The notes: generated by a model from the sequence alone, not told the origin. Positions 11,135 through 23,460 are shown, counted from the first letter of the stretch. The stretch: 64,000 nt of DNA from Crotalaria pallida (GCA_037953625.1 CM075653.1:8866001-8930000); one strand, 5' to 3'. Translations and numbers: made by a program.

Positions 11135-13834
11135 TTATGCTAACAAGGTCTTATCTATGATGCCCATCTCTCTAACATGGCCAATGAATGTTTTGGGCGG
11201 CAACCCTTTGGTTAGCGGATCCGCTATCATCATATCAGTACCAATATGCTCAATCAACACTCTTTGTTTCCGAACTTCTTCTTTGACACTCAGGTACTTC
11301 AAATCCATGTGTTTCGCACCTTTAGAGTACCTATCATTCTTAGAGAAGAAGACAGCTGCAAAATTATCACAATACATTCTCAGCGGCCTAGCTATACTGT
11401 CGACAATGCCAAGCCCTGAGACAAAGTTCCGCAACCACAATGAATGAACAGTGGCCTCAAAGCACGCCACAAATTCAGCCTCCATAGTAGAAGTAGCAAT
11501 CACAGATTCTTTTCCACTCCTCCATGAAATTGCCCCTCCAGCTAATAGGAAAACATAACCAAATGTGGATTTCCTAGAGTCCACACATCCTGCATAGTCT
11601 GAATCCGAGTATCCGATTACCTCCAGGTGATCTGACTTTCTGTACGTGAGCATGTAATCTTTGGTGCCTTGTAAATATCTAAGAACTTTCTTTGCAGCTT
11701 TCCAATGATCCATTCCGGGATTACTTTGATATCGACCTAACACTCCAACAGCAAAACTGATATCTGGCCGTGTGCAAGTTTGAGCGTACATCAAACTCCC
11801 GACAACTGATGCATAAGGTATAGACTCCATTTCCTTTCGTTCCAAGTCATTCTTAGGACATTGCATTTCACTAAATTTATCCCCTTCTTGAATTGGAACT
11901 ATTCCAGGAGAACACTTTTCCATTCTGAATCTTTCTAGCACTTTATTGATATGGCCTTTCTGAGACAATCCCAAAAGTCCTTGTGATCTATCACAGAATA
12001 TTTCAATTCCTATCACATAAGATGCCTCTCCCATATCTTTCATTTCAAAGTTCATAGAAAGAAACTTCTTTACATCATGTAACAAACTAGCGTCACTAGC
12101 AGCAAGTAGGATATCATCAACATGTAGAACTAATATAATGAACTTACTCCCACTGACCTTCATGTAGATACACTTGTCAACAGCATTTTCTACAAAACCA
12201 TATGACGTAATGGTATCATTGAACTTAAGATACCATTGTCGGGAAGCTTGTTTCAATCCATATATTGACTTCTTTAACTTACACACTAACTTTTCTTTTC
12301 CTGTGATCACAAACCCTTCTGGTTGGTCCATATAAACTTCTTCTTCCAAGTCACCATTAAGAAAGACGGTCTTTACATCCATTTGGTGAAGCTCCAAATC
12401 ATAATGAGCCACCAACGCCATGACAATTCTTAGGGAGTCCTTATTTGAAACTGGAGAGAAGGTCTCTTTATAATAAATGTCATCCTTTTGAGTGTAACCT
12501 TTGGCAACAAGCCTAGCCTTGTATCTTTCAATGTTGCCTTTCGAGTCTCGTTTGGTCTTACAGACCCATTTATTTCCGACCCGCTTTGAATTTTCAGGCA
12601 ACTCGACTAGTTCCCATACATTGTTGTCATCCATTGATTTCATCTCCTCTTTCATGGCATTGAACCACTTTTCAGAATTGTTACATTCTATGGATTGTCT
12701 AAATGAGACTGGATCCTCATCAATGCTTAAGTCACATCCATACTCAACAGAGTAAACCACATAGTCGTTTGGAATAGCTGATCTTCTATGCCTTTCAGAC
12801 CTTCTTAATGCTACTTCTTGTGGTTCATCTATCGCTTGTTCATTTGCAACTTGCACATCATTAGCTGGTTCATTACCTATATGTTCATCTTGTGGGTTTG
12901 GAATATTAATGTGTTGTCTTGCCGTGTTGTGTGACTGTGATACAACAAGAGGGACAACAGCTTGAGGAGGAACACTAGATGTAGGAGTTTCTATTCCAAT
13001 CTCTCTAATATCCACATTTCGTGGTTCTCCACTCCCACTGAACTGACCATTCTCAATGAACCGAGCATTTCCAGACTCAATTATTCTCGTACTATGGTTA
13101 GGACAGTAAAATCTATACCCCTTTGATTTTTCTGGATACCCGATGAAGTAACCACTAATGGTTCTTGCATCAAGCTTCTTTTCATGTGGATTATATACTC
13201 TTACTTCTGCCGGGCAACCCCAAATGTGAAGATGCCTCAAACTAGGTTTCCTTCCTGTCCACAGTTCATAAGGAGTCTTAGGAACTGCTTTACTGGGAAC
13301 CCTGTTCAACAAATATGTGGCAGTCTTTAATGCATGCATCCACAGCGATATAGGTACAACATTATTACTATTACTTAACATACTCCTAACCATATCCATA
13401 AGAGTACGATTCCGCCTTTCAGCTACACCATTCTGTTCAGGTGTACCGGGCATTGTATACTGTGCACATATGCCCCGACTTTCAAGAAACTTTGCAAACG
13501 GACCTGGACATTGCCCACTTTCATTGAATTTACCATAAAACTCACCACCTCTATCAGACCTCATTACTTTCACTTTTCTATCTAATTGCCTTTCAACTTC
13601 ATCAATGAACACCTTTAGGAAGTCCACTGATTGAGACTTTTCATGCAAAAGATACAAATAACAATATCTAGAGTAGTCATCAATAAAGGTAATGAAATAA
13701 TTTTCACCGCCCCATGACGGAACATCAAAAGGACCACAAATATCAGTGTGTATTAACTCAAGTAATTGACTACTTCTTGTGGCAACATTCTTTGATCTAT
13801 TTTCGTTAGTTTGCCTTTGATGCAATCTACACAT
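11135..13834 (-). CDS. Copia pol: integrase core, reverse transcriptase and RNase H
   Basis: One 899-residue open frame holds the integrase core with HTDICGPF, RSDRGGEF and TPEQNGVAERRN supplying the D, D and E residues. The reverse transcriptase follows, with NKWVCKTKRDSKG, MDVKTVFLNGDLEEEVYM and HVDDILLAAS. The RNase H region has SDSDYAGCVDSRKST, TSTMEAEFVA, YCDNFAAV and ADPLTKGLPP. Integrase inserts the cDNA, and the other domains make it. The 5' boundary at 13834 is only where this frame opens after the upstream shift, not a true start. The absence of stops over 2.7 kb suggests a fairly recent insertion. Confidence 0.95.
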   Translation of the reverse strand: MCRLHQRQTNENRSKNVATRSSQLLELIHTDICGPFDVPSWGGENYFITFIDDYSRYCYLYLLHEKSQSVDFLKVFIDEVERQLDRKVKVMRSDRGGEFYGKFNESGQCPGPFAKFLESRGICAQYTMPGTPEQNGVAERRNRTLMDMVRSMLSNSNNVVPISLWMHALKTATYLLNRVPSKAVPKTPYELWTGRKPSLRHLHIWGCPAEVRVYNPHEKKLDARTISGYFIGYPEKSKGYRFYCPNHSTRIIESGNARFIENGQFSGSGEPRNVDIREIGIETPTSSVPPQAVVPLVVSQSHNTARQHINIPNPQDEHIGNEPANDVQVANEQAIDEPQEVALRRSERHRRSAIPNDYVVYSVEYGCDLSIDEDPVSFRQSIECNNSEKWFNAMKEEMKSMDDNNVWELVELPENSKRVGNKWVCKTKRDSKGNIERYKARLVAKGYTQKDDIYYKETFSPVSNKDSLRIVMALVAHYDLELHQMDVKTVFLNGDLEEEVYMDQPEGFVITGKEKLVCKLKKSIYGLKQASRQWYLKFNDTITSYGFVENAVDKCIYMKVSGSKFIILVLHVDDILLAASDASLLHDVKKFLSMNFEMKDMGEASYVIGIEIFCDRSQGLLGLSQKGHINKVLERFRMEKCSPGIVPIQEGDKFSEMQCPKNDLERKEMESIPYASVVGSLMYAQTCTRPDISFAVGVLGRYQSNPGMDHWKAAKKVLRYLQGTKDYMLTYRKSDHLEVIGYSDSDYAGCVDSRKSTFGYVFLLAGGAISWRSGKESVIATSTMEAEFVACFEATVHSLWLRNFVSGLGIVDSIARPLRMYCDNFAAVFFSKNDRYSKGAKHMDLKYLSVKEEVRKQRVLIEHIGTDMMIADPLTKGLPPKTFIGHVREMGIIDKTLLA

Positions 13835-14033
13835 ATTCCCCAGTCATCAAAATCCAATTGAGGTAAAATTTCATTTCTCATTAAACTCAATATCCTTTCT
13901 CTGGATATGTGACCTAACCTTTGATGCCACAAGAAAGCAGAATTTTCATTATGTGCACTACGTTTAATACCAACATTATGTTCAACATGAAACAGGGATT
14001 CAATAAAATTAACATCAAGATTAAAACGATATA
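13753..14033 (-). pseudogene. Copia GAG-pre-integrase segment
   Basis: This segment resumes the polyprotein on the far side of the nested element. LWHQRLGHISRERI and CVDCIKGK are typical of the GAG-pre-integrase domain with the integrase zinc finger. The frame shifts by one base near 13820, after GKLT, into the long integrase-to-RNase H frame. The open frame seen from 14046 includes bases of the nested LTR that do not belong to the element. Confidence 0.85.
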
Positions 14034-16916
14034 TGTAACACCCCAAATTTAATTCCTAGTATAATTGATGATGGGTCAAGCTTAGAGTGAAGGAAATAAT
14101 GATATTGAGTTAAAAATAGTGGATTGAAGGCTTGTTTTAGGATTAATAACATAGGATATTAAGAAATTTAAAAATAAAAGATTTACCACTCTAAACACAA
14201 ATTTCACCGTTGGATGTGAAGTAGGATAGGTAAGGAAGCTTGTGTCAAAATTTGAGCAAAATCCGACGGGTAACGAAGAATTTATGGCATTTTGAAATAC
14301 CAAGGAAAAAGAGAACTGGCCTGACTACTCGAGTAGTACCTGAACTAATCGAGTAATTCACCAATTAATCGATTAGTTCACCGGGTAATCGAGTAGTTGG
14401 TGGAAACAGAAAGTCCAGAAAATTTGGACTACTCGAGTAGTCCACTGACTACTCGAGTAGTGCGTACTGCATCTGAAAAAAGAAAAGAAACATAAAACGT
14501 GATTGGGGGTCTTCTTCCTCATTCATCCCTTTGTATTTCTCTCTCTCGGGCACGAAGCTCTCTCTTCTCTTTCTCTAATTTCATCCTAAAATCCTTCCTT
14601 AGATCCATAATAAACTACCAAAAATCAATCCCCATCACACACTAACACATAATCATTCATCAATCTCTTCTATTTCCTCTCACCCACTTCAATCCCCAAT
14701 TCTCTCTCTCCATCCTTGAAGCTTCAAGAACACCCACCATGGAGAATCATCACATCTAAGTAAGTTGATCTGAGTTTCATTCCTTTCTCCTTCAACTTAC
14801 ACAAACTATCATCAATCTCTAATCGTTCTTGCTTTGTTGGTCACTGTGGGTATAGTTTCTCTCTCCTTCATAGCCTTGAAGCTTTCTCTCTCTACACCAT
14901 GGCTAAGTAGGATCAAGCTCTCCTCCTCACTTTTGCTACACATTTGGAGGCTATTTGGTTGAAACTCAAAAGAAGGGGATTTCAAAGAGTTAGGGTTTGG
15001 TACTCCCTTCTCTCTCTACAAGGTTAAGGTAAGGGGATGGATATAGTGAGCTTTGCCTTGTTCTAGGGAGTAGGTTCTAGCAAGTATATAATGCTTGTTA
15101 GGGTTATGTGTTAGGGGAGAAAATTAGATTATAAAACCCTAGGTTATTGAATATAAAATTCTAATTAATTAAATATGCATGATGATTGGATGTTAAGACT
15201 AGGAAAAGGAAACCCAATAACTTGAGAATGAATTATTTGATAAATGAAATTTGGTTAGTGATTAGAATGAAGTACAAGAAGAATTGGGTAATATGATAGT
15301 GAAGATGATATGAATGATTTCTATGACTATGGATTTTAATTGTCAAGTTTTGTATAAAATGATAATTGACTGATGTTGCAAATATATGTAGGTATTATGG
15401 AGTAAATTGATGTAGAAGAAAATGGAATGGAAACGATTATATGTGATGAATGTGCGTATTTGTATCTAAATGCTAAATGAGTATAAATGTTAAGTGTTAA
15501 CGATTGTAATTAAGGTCATGGCTTATGAATTGAATTTGGGGAATATAGGAAAAGGAAGTAAAATGATTATGTGTTGATTATGGTTAGTTGTGACTAAATG
15601 TGTTATGATTGATTGAACAAGAAAATGACTAATCCTTGGCCTCTGAATTGAGGCGCCGAACATTGAGAATGTGGTATATGCGTTGGCCTCTGATTTGAGG
15701 CGACGATTAATGGAAAGATTAATAATGGATATAGGGAATGAGTATGGATAAAGAAATGAATGGGAAATGTGTGTAGGTGTATTTGTGATTGTATGTGCTA
15801 AGTTGTTTGTGTAAGATGATGAAAGTATGATTTGGCCTCTGATGTGAGGTAATGTGAAATGAAAATGTAAGAAGTGCGTTGGCCTCTGATCTGAGGTGAC
15901 GATTAATGGAAAGTGATGATTAGGCTGACCTCTGATATGAGGGGCACAAAATGAATTAAAGTATTAGAGTGTTGACCTCTGACCTGAGGGACACAAGATG
16001 AAATGAATGTTAATGAGTGTTGACCTCTGACCTGAGGGACACCGGATGAAATGTGTGTTGGTGTGTTGACCTCTGACCTGAGAGACACACCGTGAATAAA
16101 GAAATTGAAGTGTTGACCTCTGACCTGAGGGACACATAATTTAAATAAGGAAAAGAATGTGGGCCTCTGTTTTGAGGTGATGATAAATGTATTGAATGAA
16201 AATTGTACATTGGCCTCTGTTTTGAGGTGATGTACCGAAATAAAGTAATTATGTGACAAGAATAGAAAGTAATGGAAATGAATGTTGGAATGAATAATGA
16301 AAATGGAAATTTGGAATGAATAACGAATATGGAAATAATGAAATGAGTATAGTGTGCAATATGTGAATATATGCTTATTTGCTAATTGTGTTTGATCTAG
16401 TGGGTTGTTATGTCTAGTTAGAAACTGCCTTCTATTTCATGTGCAAAGCTCACTCCCTTACATTTTCAGGTACGGAGATTGAGTTGGTACAGCCCCCGGC
16501 CGAGCAGGAGTATTTTCCCTTACAGGGAGAGTAAGGTGTTATGGGTTTAGAGTATATTATGAACCTAAGCCTCTTATATTATTTTGATGTAAATTTAATA
16601 TGCATATTTTGAAATGAGGCTTAGGATGTTTTGTTAGTCAAAGTTATATGTGTTGGTTATGACACTCAAAATTAATATTTTTCCGCTATTACTCTGATAA
16701 ATTATTGTACACTGATTTATATATGTAAATCTGAAGCCCTGCTGGCTATTGGATGTTTATTTGAAATTGATTATCACAAGTTAAATTTTGGATTAGTCCG
16801 AAAAACAAACAAAACTCCGTCCGTTTGACGGTTGATTTTAATGTAATAAAAATGAATTTTTAAGTCCATATTTTATTATAAGGGGAATTAAGGGTAATTA
16901 ATAATAGGGTGTTACA
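14034..16916 (+). repeat. LTR 1 of the nested element
   Basis: This 2883-bp LTR differs from LTR 2 by scattered substitutions and small indels, for example a short indel near 14171. It holds a pyrimidine-rich stretch (14500-14900), a 47-bp-periodic dyad array (15638-16227), and a 3' part with the acttccct/cacttacatt-type motif common in Tekay-like LTRs. Confidence 0.95.
15638..16227 (+). repeat. 47-bp-periodic array of CCTC/GAGG dyads in LTR 1
   Basis: Eleven copies of a 16-base motif ggcctctgannTgagg (imperfect dyad, CCTC...GAGG) start at 15638, 15685, 15834, 15881, 15927, 15974, 16022, 16068, 16115, 16162 and 16212. Steps are 46-50 bases except one gap of 149, about three periods, where units may have decayed. 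The sequence between motifs is poorly conserved. Confidence 0.92.
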
Positions 16917-16919
16917 TTA

Positions 16920-16931
16920 TGGTATCAGAGC
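16920..16931 (+). other. Primer-binding site of the nested element
   Basis: TGGTATCAGAGC, three bases inside LTR 1, complements the 3' end of initiator Met-tRNA. Confidence 0.9.
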
Positions 16932-18562
16932 AGTTTCTCCTCGGCCATGGAGTTGTACAAACTCCAAATGATTACTCACCTAGCGAGTAATTGATGCTCA
17001 TAGTAATAGTTTAGGATTATAATAAGATAATTATAGTACTATGTATTTACTTAGTATTTGAGTCTTATTGGTCTGTTCACTCTGGCTAAGCAGTTGATAT
17101 AGTTGCAGGTAACTAACGTTTGGCAAGTCCATACGAAGTGCTTTTAAATTCGAAGTTGTGAAGTTAGATTGCTCTTCTGTTAGCTAAATATTGAACTAGT
17201 AATGTTTTAGGATAGAAGTGTTTAAAACACTTTGGATTTGCCTTTCCAAATACAATCCTGTTCTTATAGAGAACGTATGAAAGACCTTATAAGGAATTCT
17301 TCAGTTTGAGAATTCTAGTATCAAGTAACCAATATTATGTTGTGATGTTGTTATTTGATGTAATGTAAGGTTAGAATTGATCACTCTAATCCTTGCATTT
17401 GTTAAATGATGACATTACTGATAGAACCCGACAGTGATGTGTTGTTGGTAGACGTGAGGATGGGATTGATCACCTCAATTCTTGCATCTATCAATAAATG
17501 CTATCATTGTAACCTTTAAAGTGAAAGTAGACAACCAAAGTAGTGACTTCCAAGGAAAATAATTCTTGAAGTGAAACCAACATAACCCAGAAACATTCGT
17601 TCAAAAGCTTCATATAGAGTTAGAGAGTAGATAGAAAATAGTTCTAAAGAAAGGAAGTCTTGGTGTATGCTACTTGTTCCAAAGTAGTATAGCTAAGTGC
17701 TAATCCCTTGGATGAGCTAAGAAAGCTCTCCAGAAATTATTCTTAACCATCCTATCAACTAAACCAATCATTGAGCAATTTGGCAATTGCTTTGAATCTT
17801 TTCCCGTTTCTTAAGATAACCATTCATAAGAATAGCCGGTTGTGCCAAATTTGTAAAATCCCTGCGTTAAGACCCAAACCATCTTGATAATTGACCCAGC
17901 CAACGGCAAGTTTGTCGTACCCTTCACCTTTGGTAGTTGGGTAAATCTTGGAACTAATGTGGACTTCTTCCTTCCTATTCTTTTTAATCGATTCATGAAA
18001 GAAGTTGATTGTTGAGCATTTAGTAGGAATTGTGTCTGCTCTAATCAAATAAGCAATTGGGGAAGCTCTTAGCCTTTGGTGTGCTTCTTGTTCAGGAATG
18101 CCTGTGTTTTTGAAAAGCTTTAAATCCTATCGGTGCTAGTCAAATCCTTATGAGAGACAAACTTTAAGGCGTGATACTCTATACGAATCTTCGTATGCCA
18201 TGATTTCAGGACACCTCTTCAAGAAAAGATTCTAGAACTATGCCGGACTGCTACGCATTTCGAGTTTTCTACATCTAGTTCTTACAACTCCTGCCCCAGA
18301 GTTAATTGTAATACAATCGGAATTGAATTCAAATTCATTCCATATCCTCTAGCATAGCGGTAATTGGGTATGTCGATGCCAAGTGGGGGAGCACTTCCTA
18401 CCCTAATTTAAAGTCTGCCAAGGTAAGAGCAAATCGAAAGACTGACGGAAGAAACCAAAGGGAATTAAAGATAGGAATCACAAGTCCTATCATCGGGGTG
18501 ATTCTCCATTTACTGAATCTAATGGAATTTCGGGGGCGAAATTCCAATAAGTGGGGGAGGAT
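16932..18562 (+). other. Internal region of the nested element, non-coding
   Basis: No gag, protease, integrase, reverse transcriptase or RNase H motif was found on either strand. The final bases form the purine-rich tract agtgggggaggat just before LTR 2. Confidence 0.8.
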
Positions 18563-21438
18563 TGTAACACCCCAAATTTAATTCCTAGTATAATTGATGA
18601 TGGGTCAAGCTTAGAGTGAAGGAAATAATGATATTGAGTTAAAAATAGTGGATTGAAGGCTTGTTTTAGGATTAATAACATAGGATATTAAGAAATTTAA
18701 AAGATTTACCACTCTAAACACAAATTCCACCGTTGGATGTGAAGTAGGATAGGTAAGGAAGCTTGTGTCAAAATTTGAGCAAGATCCGACGGGTAACGAA
18801 GAAGTTATGGCATTTTGAAATACCAAGGAAAAAGAGAACTGGCCTGACTACTCGAGTAGTACCTGAACTAATCGAGTAATTCACCAATTAATCGATTAGT
18901 TCACCGGGTAATCGAGTAGTTGGTGGAAACAGAAAGTCCAGAAAATTTGGACTACTCGAGTAGTCCACTGACTACTCGAGTAGTGCGTACTGCATCTGAA
19001 AAAAAAAAAGAAACATAAAACGTGATTGGGGGTCTTCTTCCTCATTCATCCCTTTGTCTTTCTCTCTCTAGGGCACGAAGCTCTCTCTTCTCTTTCTCTA
19101 ATTTCATCCTCAAATCCTTCCTTAGATCCATAATAAACTACCAAAAATCAATCCCCATCACACACTAACACATAATCATTCATCAATCTCTTCTATTTCC
19201 TCTCACCCACTTCAATCCCCAATTCTCTCTCTTCATCCTTGAAGCTTCAAGAACACCCACCATGGAGAATCATCACATCTAAGTAAGTTGATCTGAGTTT
19301 CATTCCTTTCTCCTTCAACTTACACAAACTATCATCAATCTCTAATCGTTCTTGCTTTGTTGGTCACTGTGGGTATAGTTTCTCTCTCCTTCATAGCCTT
19401 GAAGCTTTCTCTCTCTACACCATGGCTAAGTATGATCAATCTCTCCCCCTCACTCTTGCTACACATTTGGAGGCTATTTGGTTGAAACTCAAAAGAAGGG
19501 GATTTCAAAGAGTTAGGGTTTGGTACTCCCTTCTCTCTCTACAAGGTTAAGGTAAGGGGGTTGATATAGTGAGCTTTGCCTTGTTCTAGGGAGTAGGTTC
19601 TAGCAAGTATATAATGCTTGTTAGGGTTATGTGTTAGGGGAGAAAATTAGATTATAAAACCCTAGGTTATTGAATATAAAATTCTAATTAATTAAATATG
19701 CATGATGATTGGATGTTAAGACTAGGAAAAGGAAACCCAATAACTTGAGAATGAATTATTTGATAAATGAAATTTGGTTAATGATTAGAATGAAGTACAA
19801 GAAGAATTGGGTAATATGATAGTGAAGATGATATGAATGATTTCTATGACTATGGATTTTAATTGTCAAGTTTTGTATAAAATGATAATTGACTGATGTT
19901 GCAAATATATGTAGGTATTATGGAGTAAATTGATGTAGAAGAAAATGGAATGGAAACGATTATATGTGATGAATGTGCGTATTTGTATCTAAATGCTAAA
20001 TGAGTATAAATGTTAAGTGTTAACGATTGTAATTAAGGTCATGGCTTATGAATTGAATTTGGGGAATATAGGAAAAGGAAGTAAAATGATTATGTGTTGA
20101 TTATGGTTAGTTGTGACTAAATGTGTTATGATTGATTGAACAAGAAAATGACTAATCCTTGGCCTCTGAATTGAGGCGCCGAACATTGAGAATGTGGTAT
20201 ATGCGTTGACCTCTGATTTGAGGCGACGATTAATGGAAAGATTAATAATGGATATAGGGAATGAGTATGGATAAAGAAATGAATGGGAAATGTGTGTAGG
20301 TGTATTTGTGATTGTATGTGCTAAGTTGTTTGTGTAAGATAATGAAAGTATGATTTGGCCTCTGATGTGAGGTAATGTGAAATGAAAATGTAAGAAGTGC
20401 GTTGGCCTCTGATCTGAGGTGACGATTAATGGAAAGTGATGATTAGGCTGACCTCTGATATGAGGGGCACAAAATGAATTAAAGTATTAGAGTGTTGACC
20501 TCTGACCTGAGGGACACAAGATGAAATGAATGTTAATGAGTGTTGACCTCTGACCTGAGGGACACCGGGTGAAATGTGTGTTGGTGTGTTGACCTCTGAC
20601 CTGAGAGACACACCGTGAATAAAGAAATTGAAGTGTTGACCTCTGACCTGAGGGACACATAATTTAAATAAGGAAAAGAATGTGGACCTCTGTTTTGAGG
20701 TGATGATAAATGTGTTGAATGAAAGTTGTACATTGGCCTCTGTTTTGAGGTGATGTACCGAAATAAAGTAATTATGTGACAAGAATAGAAAGTAATGGAA
20801 ATGAATGTTGGAATGAATAATGAAAATGGAAATTTGGAATGAATAACGAATATGGAAATAATGAAATGAGTATAGTGTGCAATATGTGAATATATGCTTA
20901 TTTGCTAATTGTGTTTGACCTAGTGGGTTGTTATGTCTAGTTAGAAACTGCCTTCTATTTCATGTGCAAAGCTCACTCCCTTACATTTTCAGGTACGGAG
21001 ATTGAGCTGGCACAGCCCCGGCCGAGCAGGAGTACTTTCCCTTACAGGGAGAGTAGGGTGTTATGGGTTTAGAGTATATTATGAACCTAAGCCTCTTATA
21101 TTATTTTGATGTAAATTTAATATGCATATTTTGAAATGAGGCTTAGGATGTTTTGTTAGACAAAGTTATATGTGTTGGTTATGACACTCAAAATTAATAT
21201 TTTTCCGCTATTACTCTGATAAATTATTGTACACTGATTTATATATGTAAATCTGAAGCCCTGCTGGCTATTGGATGTTTATTTGAAATTGATTATCACA
21301 GGTTAAATTTTGGATTAGTCCGAAAAACAAACAAAACTCTGTCCGTTTGACGGTTGATTTTAATGTAATAAAAATGAATTTTTAAGTCCATATTTTATTA
21401 TAAGGGAAATTAAGGGTAATTAATCATAGGGTGTTACA
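18563..21438 (+). repeat. LTR 2 of the nested element
   Basis: This 2876-bp LTR is co-linear with LTR 1, including the dyad array at the same offsets (20161-20750). Confidence 0.95.
20161..20750 (+). repeat. 47-bp-periodic dyad array in LTR 2
   Basis: This is the counterpart of the array in LTR 1. The first and last motifs are 574 bases apart in both LTRs. Confidence 0.92.
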
Positions 21439-22708
21439 ATATAAACCATTAATTAATGTACCAGAACCATAATAGTACTTATCTTTATATAATGAGAATA
21501 CACCATGTCCAATCTTAAAGTTAAAACCTATATTATCCAACATTGGAACAGAAACTAAATTTCTAACACAACCAGGAACATAAAGACACTCTTCAAGATC
21601 CAAATGACAGCCAGTGTCCAAGATCAATCTATACCTCCCAATTCCTTCTATTCGTGCCTTCATTCTGTTCCCCATATACAAAAACTTTTCATTTCCTTTT
21701 ATGGTTTGGATCGAAAGAAATCCCTGTGTAACATGAGAAACATGAGTAGTAGCACCAGAATCTAACCACTAGGTACTATTAGGTACTTCAATAAGATTTG
21801 ATTCAAAATTTACTGAAACATAGTAAATACCTTTCTTTTCGAACCAAGCCTTCCTTTTAGGGCAGTATTTCTTGAAGTGACCTTCCTTCTTGCAGAAATG
21901 ACATCTCTGCTGCTTCTGGATTCTGCTTTCATTGACTTTCATCGAGGCTTTCTCTTAGCTTTCTTTTTACCCTTCGAACCTGGCTTTCCCTTGCTGCTGC
22001 TAGCACCATTATACCCTACGAGATGGACGGATTGATCCTTCAGTTTCTTTAATCTCCCTTCCTCCTGAACCAACATTGCCTTAAGTTCCTGGAAGCTCTA
22101 CTTTTCCTTGATAGTGTTGTAGTTCACTTGGAATTGTCCAAATTCTGGAGGAAGTGAGTTCATAATAAACTGAACCAGAAATGTCTCATTCACCTCCATA
22201 CCCATGGTCTTTAATTTTGCCGATAAATTTGCCATACTAGTTACATGATCATGAATGGACTGTGACCACTCAAACTCTTTGTTGTTAACTCACTCATTAG
22301 GATCCCAACAATGGACTTGTCAGTAATATCCGATTGAGAGTATTCCTTAACCTTTGTCATGAATTCCCTTGCATCATCAGTTTTGGGCATTGACGGCTTT
22401 ACATTTTCTGTCATCGTCATCCTCATTAAATTCAAGTTCAACCTGTTAGACTGCTCCCAAGCCTCATAAAGAGATTTGTCAGCCTCTATACTAGTCTCAG
22501 TAATGGTCGCAGGTTTCTCATCCATAATCAATGCAAGGTCTAAATCCATCACACCAAGTTGAAACTTGATTTGCTCAGACCAATCAGAATAATTCAACCT
22601 GTTGAATTTAATGAGTCCATTGCCCATGCCAAATAAATTACCGGAAACTGCAACATTACACATGCTCATACCATTAATGCTTTGAGTAAACGTAATAGAT
22701 TCAAACAT
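21439..22708 (-). pseudogene. Copia gag and protease, frame-broken
   Basis: The 22708-22241 segment opens a Copia gag (NRLNYSDWSEQIKFQLGV, then MSELTT) and shifts frame near 22280. Further on, near 21905-21850, a CCHC zinc knuckle reads CHFCKKEGHFKKYCP. A stop near 21766 directly precedes the protease motif LDSGATTHVSH. The 21681-21439 segment continues as the post-protease region until the nested element interrupts it at 21438. Gag would form the particle and protease would process the polyprotein, but neither is intact here. Confidence 0.85.
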
Positions 22709-23189
22709 ATACTAACTTTGACTATGTATTTAAGTTCACCTTTGGGTTACACCTAAATCCATGACTTCTAACAATAATGATGCTAACTCCAACATACTTA
22801 AATAGACAATTAGTCCCGCTTAAATGAACATGCAAGTTATCTTTGGATATACAAACATATTCTCCAAGTATGTCAAATAATTCTTTAATATTATTAATTA
22901 TAAGCAATGGTATACCTTTGGGTAACACATGAAGACCTTATAATAATAATTTTAATTTAATCCATAAATTTACTTTTATATAGCATCAAATTTATGGGTA
23001 ATTGGAACAACCGTACAATTTGAAATTAAAGTTTTCAGACTTGATCCAAACCCATAATATAATTTCAAATATTATCCCTAATGTATCTATGCAATAAAAA
23101 AAAATCTAAACCCATAAATATACATAAAGTGGATTCTATATATGAGTAGGCTATAATACATTACATATAAATTCCATGTAGTACTGGAA

Positions 23190-23460
23190 TTACGCCAAAA
23201 CAATTTAATTCAGTAGAAAACTAGTATAACGCAAAAAGTTATATATAGAATCAAGAAGTATTACGCAAAACAATTCAATTTAGTGGAAAAACCAGTATAA
23301 CGCAAAACTGGTATAATAATGATGCGCCAAAACAATTCAGTGAAGCGTTTTCCGGAAGAAGCACGGTGAGAAAGACGGTGATTTCCGGATTCGGTGAAGC
23401 ATAAATAATAAAATGATGCGCCAAAACAATTCAGTGCATGATGCGCCAAAATTAACATGT
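23190..23460 (-). repeat. Short repeats in the Copia leader
   Basis: Variants of gcgccaaaacaattcag or acgcaaaacaattcaat recur four or five times between the primer-binding site and gag, with agtataacgcaaaa interleaved. The spacing is irregular. Confidence 0.65.

Larger units (their letters stand above)
14034..21438 (+). mobile_element. Non-autonomous LTR retrotransposon with 2.9-kb LTRs (LARD-like), nested in the Copia element
   Basis: Two nearly identical LTRs (14034-16916 and 18563-21438) begin TGTAACACCC and end GGGTGTTACA. Perfect 5-bp duplications atata (14029-14033 and 21439-21443) show insertion into the Copia element between protease and integrase coding. The internal region is only 1646 bp and contains no gag or pol. 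It has a primer-binding site at 16920-16931 and a polypurine tract agtgggggaggat at 18550-18562, so the element runs on the plus strand. The termini, and a vestige near 18525-18560 resembling the 3' coding end of Tekay-type chromoviruses, suggest a deletion derivative of a Gypsy/Tekay element. That origin is inference. Confidence 0.93.

Noticed and set aside
12501..12755. Plus-strand open frames opposite the Copia pol
   Set aside because: Antisense shadows of a long coding frame.
15638..16227. CRISPR-like array of evenly spaced repeats
   Set aside because: The repeats are only 16 bases and imperfect, lie inside a plant retrotransposon LTR, occur twice because there are two LTRs, and have no cas genes. 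The genome is eukaryotic.
15903..16259. Repetitive 118-codon minus-strand protein (SLRSEVNT-like repeats), also at 20426-20782
   Set aside because: The protein repeats merely translate the 47-bp dyad array in the LTRs. They are not a gene.
17811..18048. Overlapping minus-strand open frames in the interior of the nested LTR element
   Set aside because: They run against the element's orientation and carry no retroelement motif.
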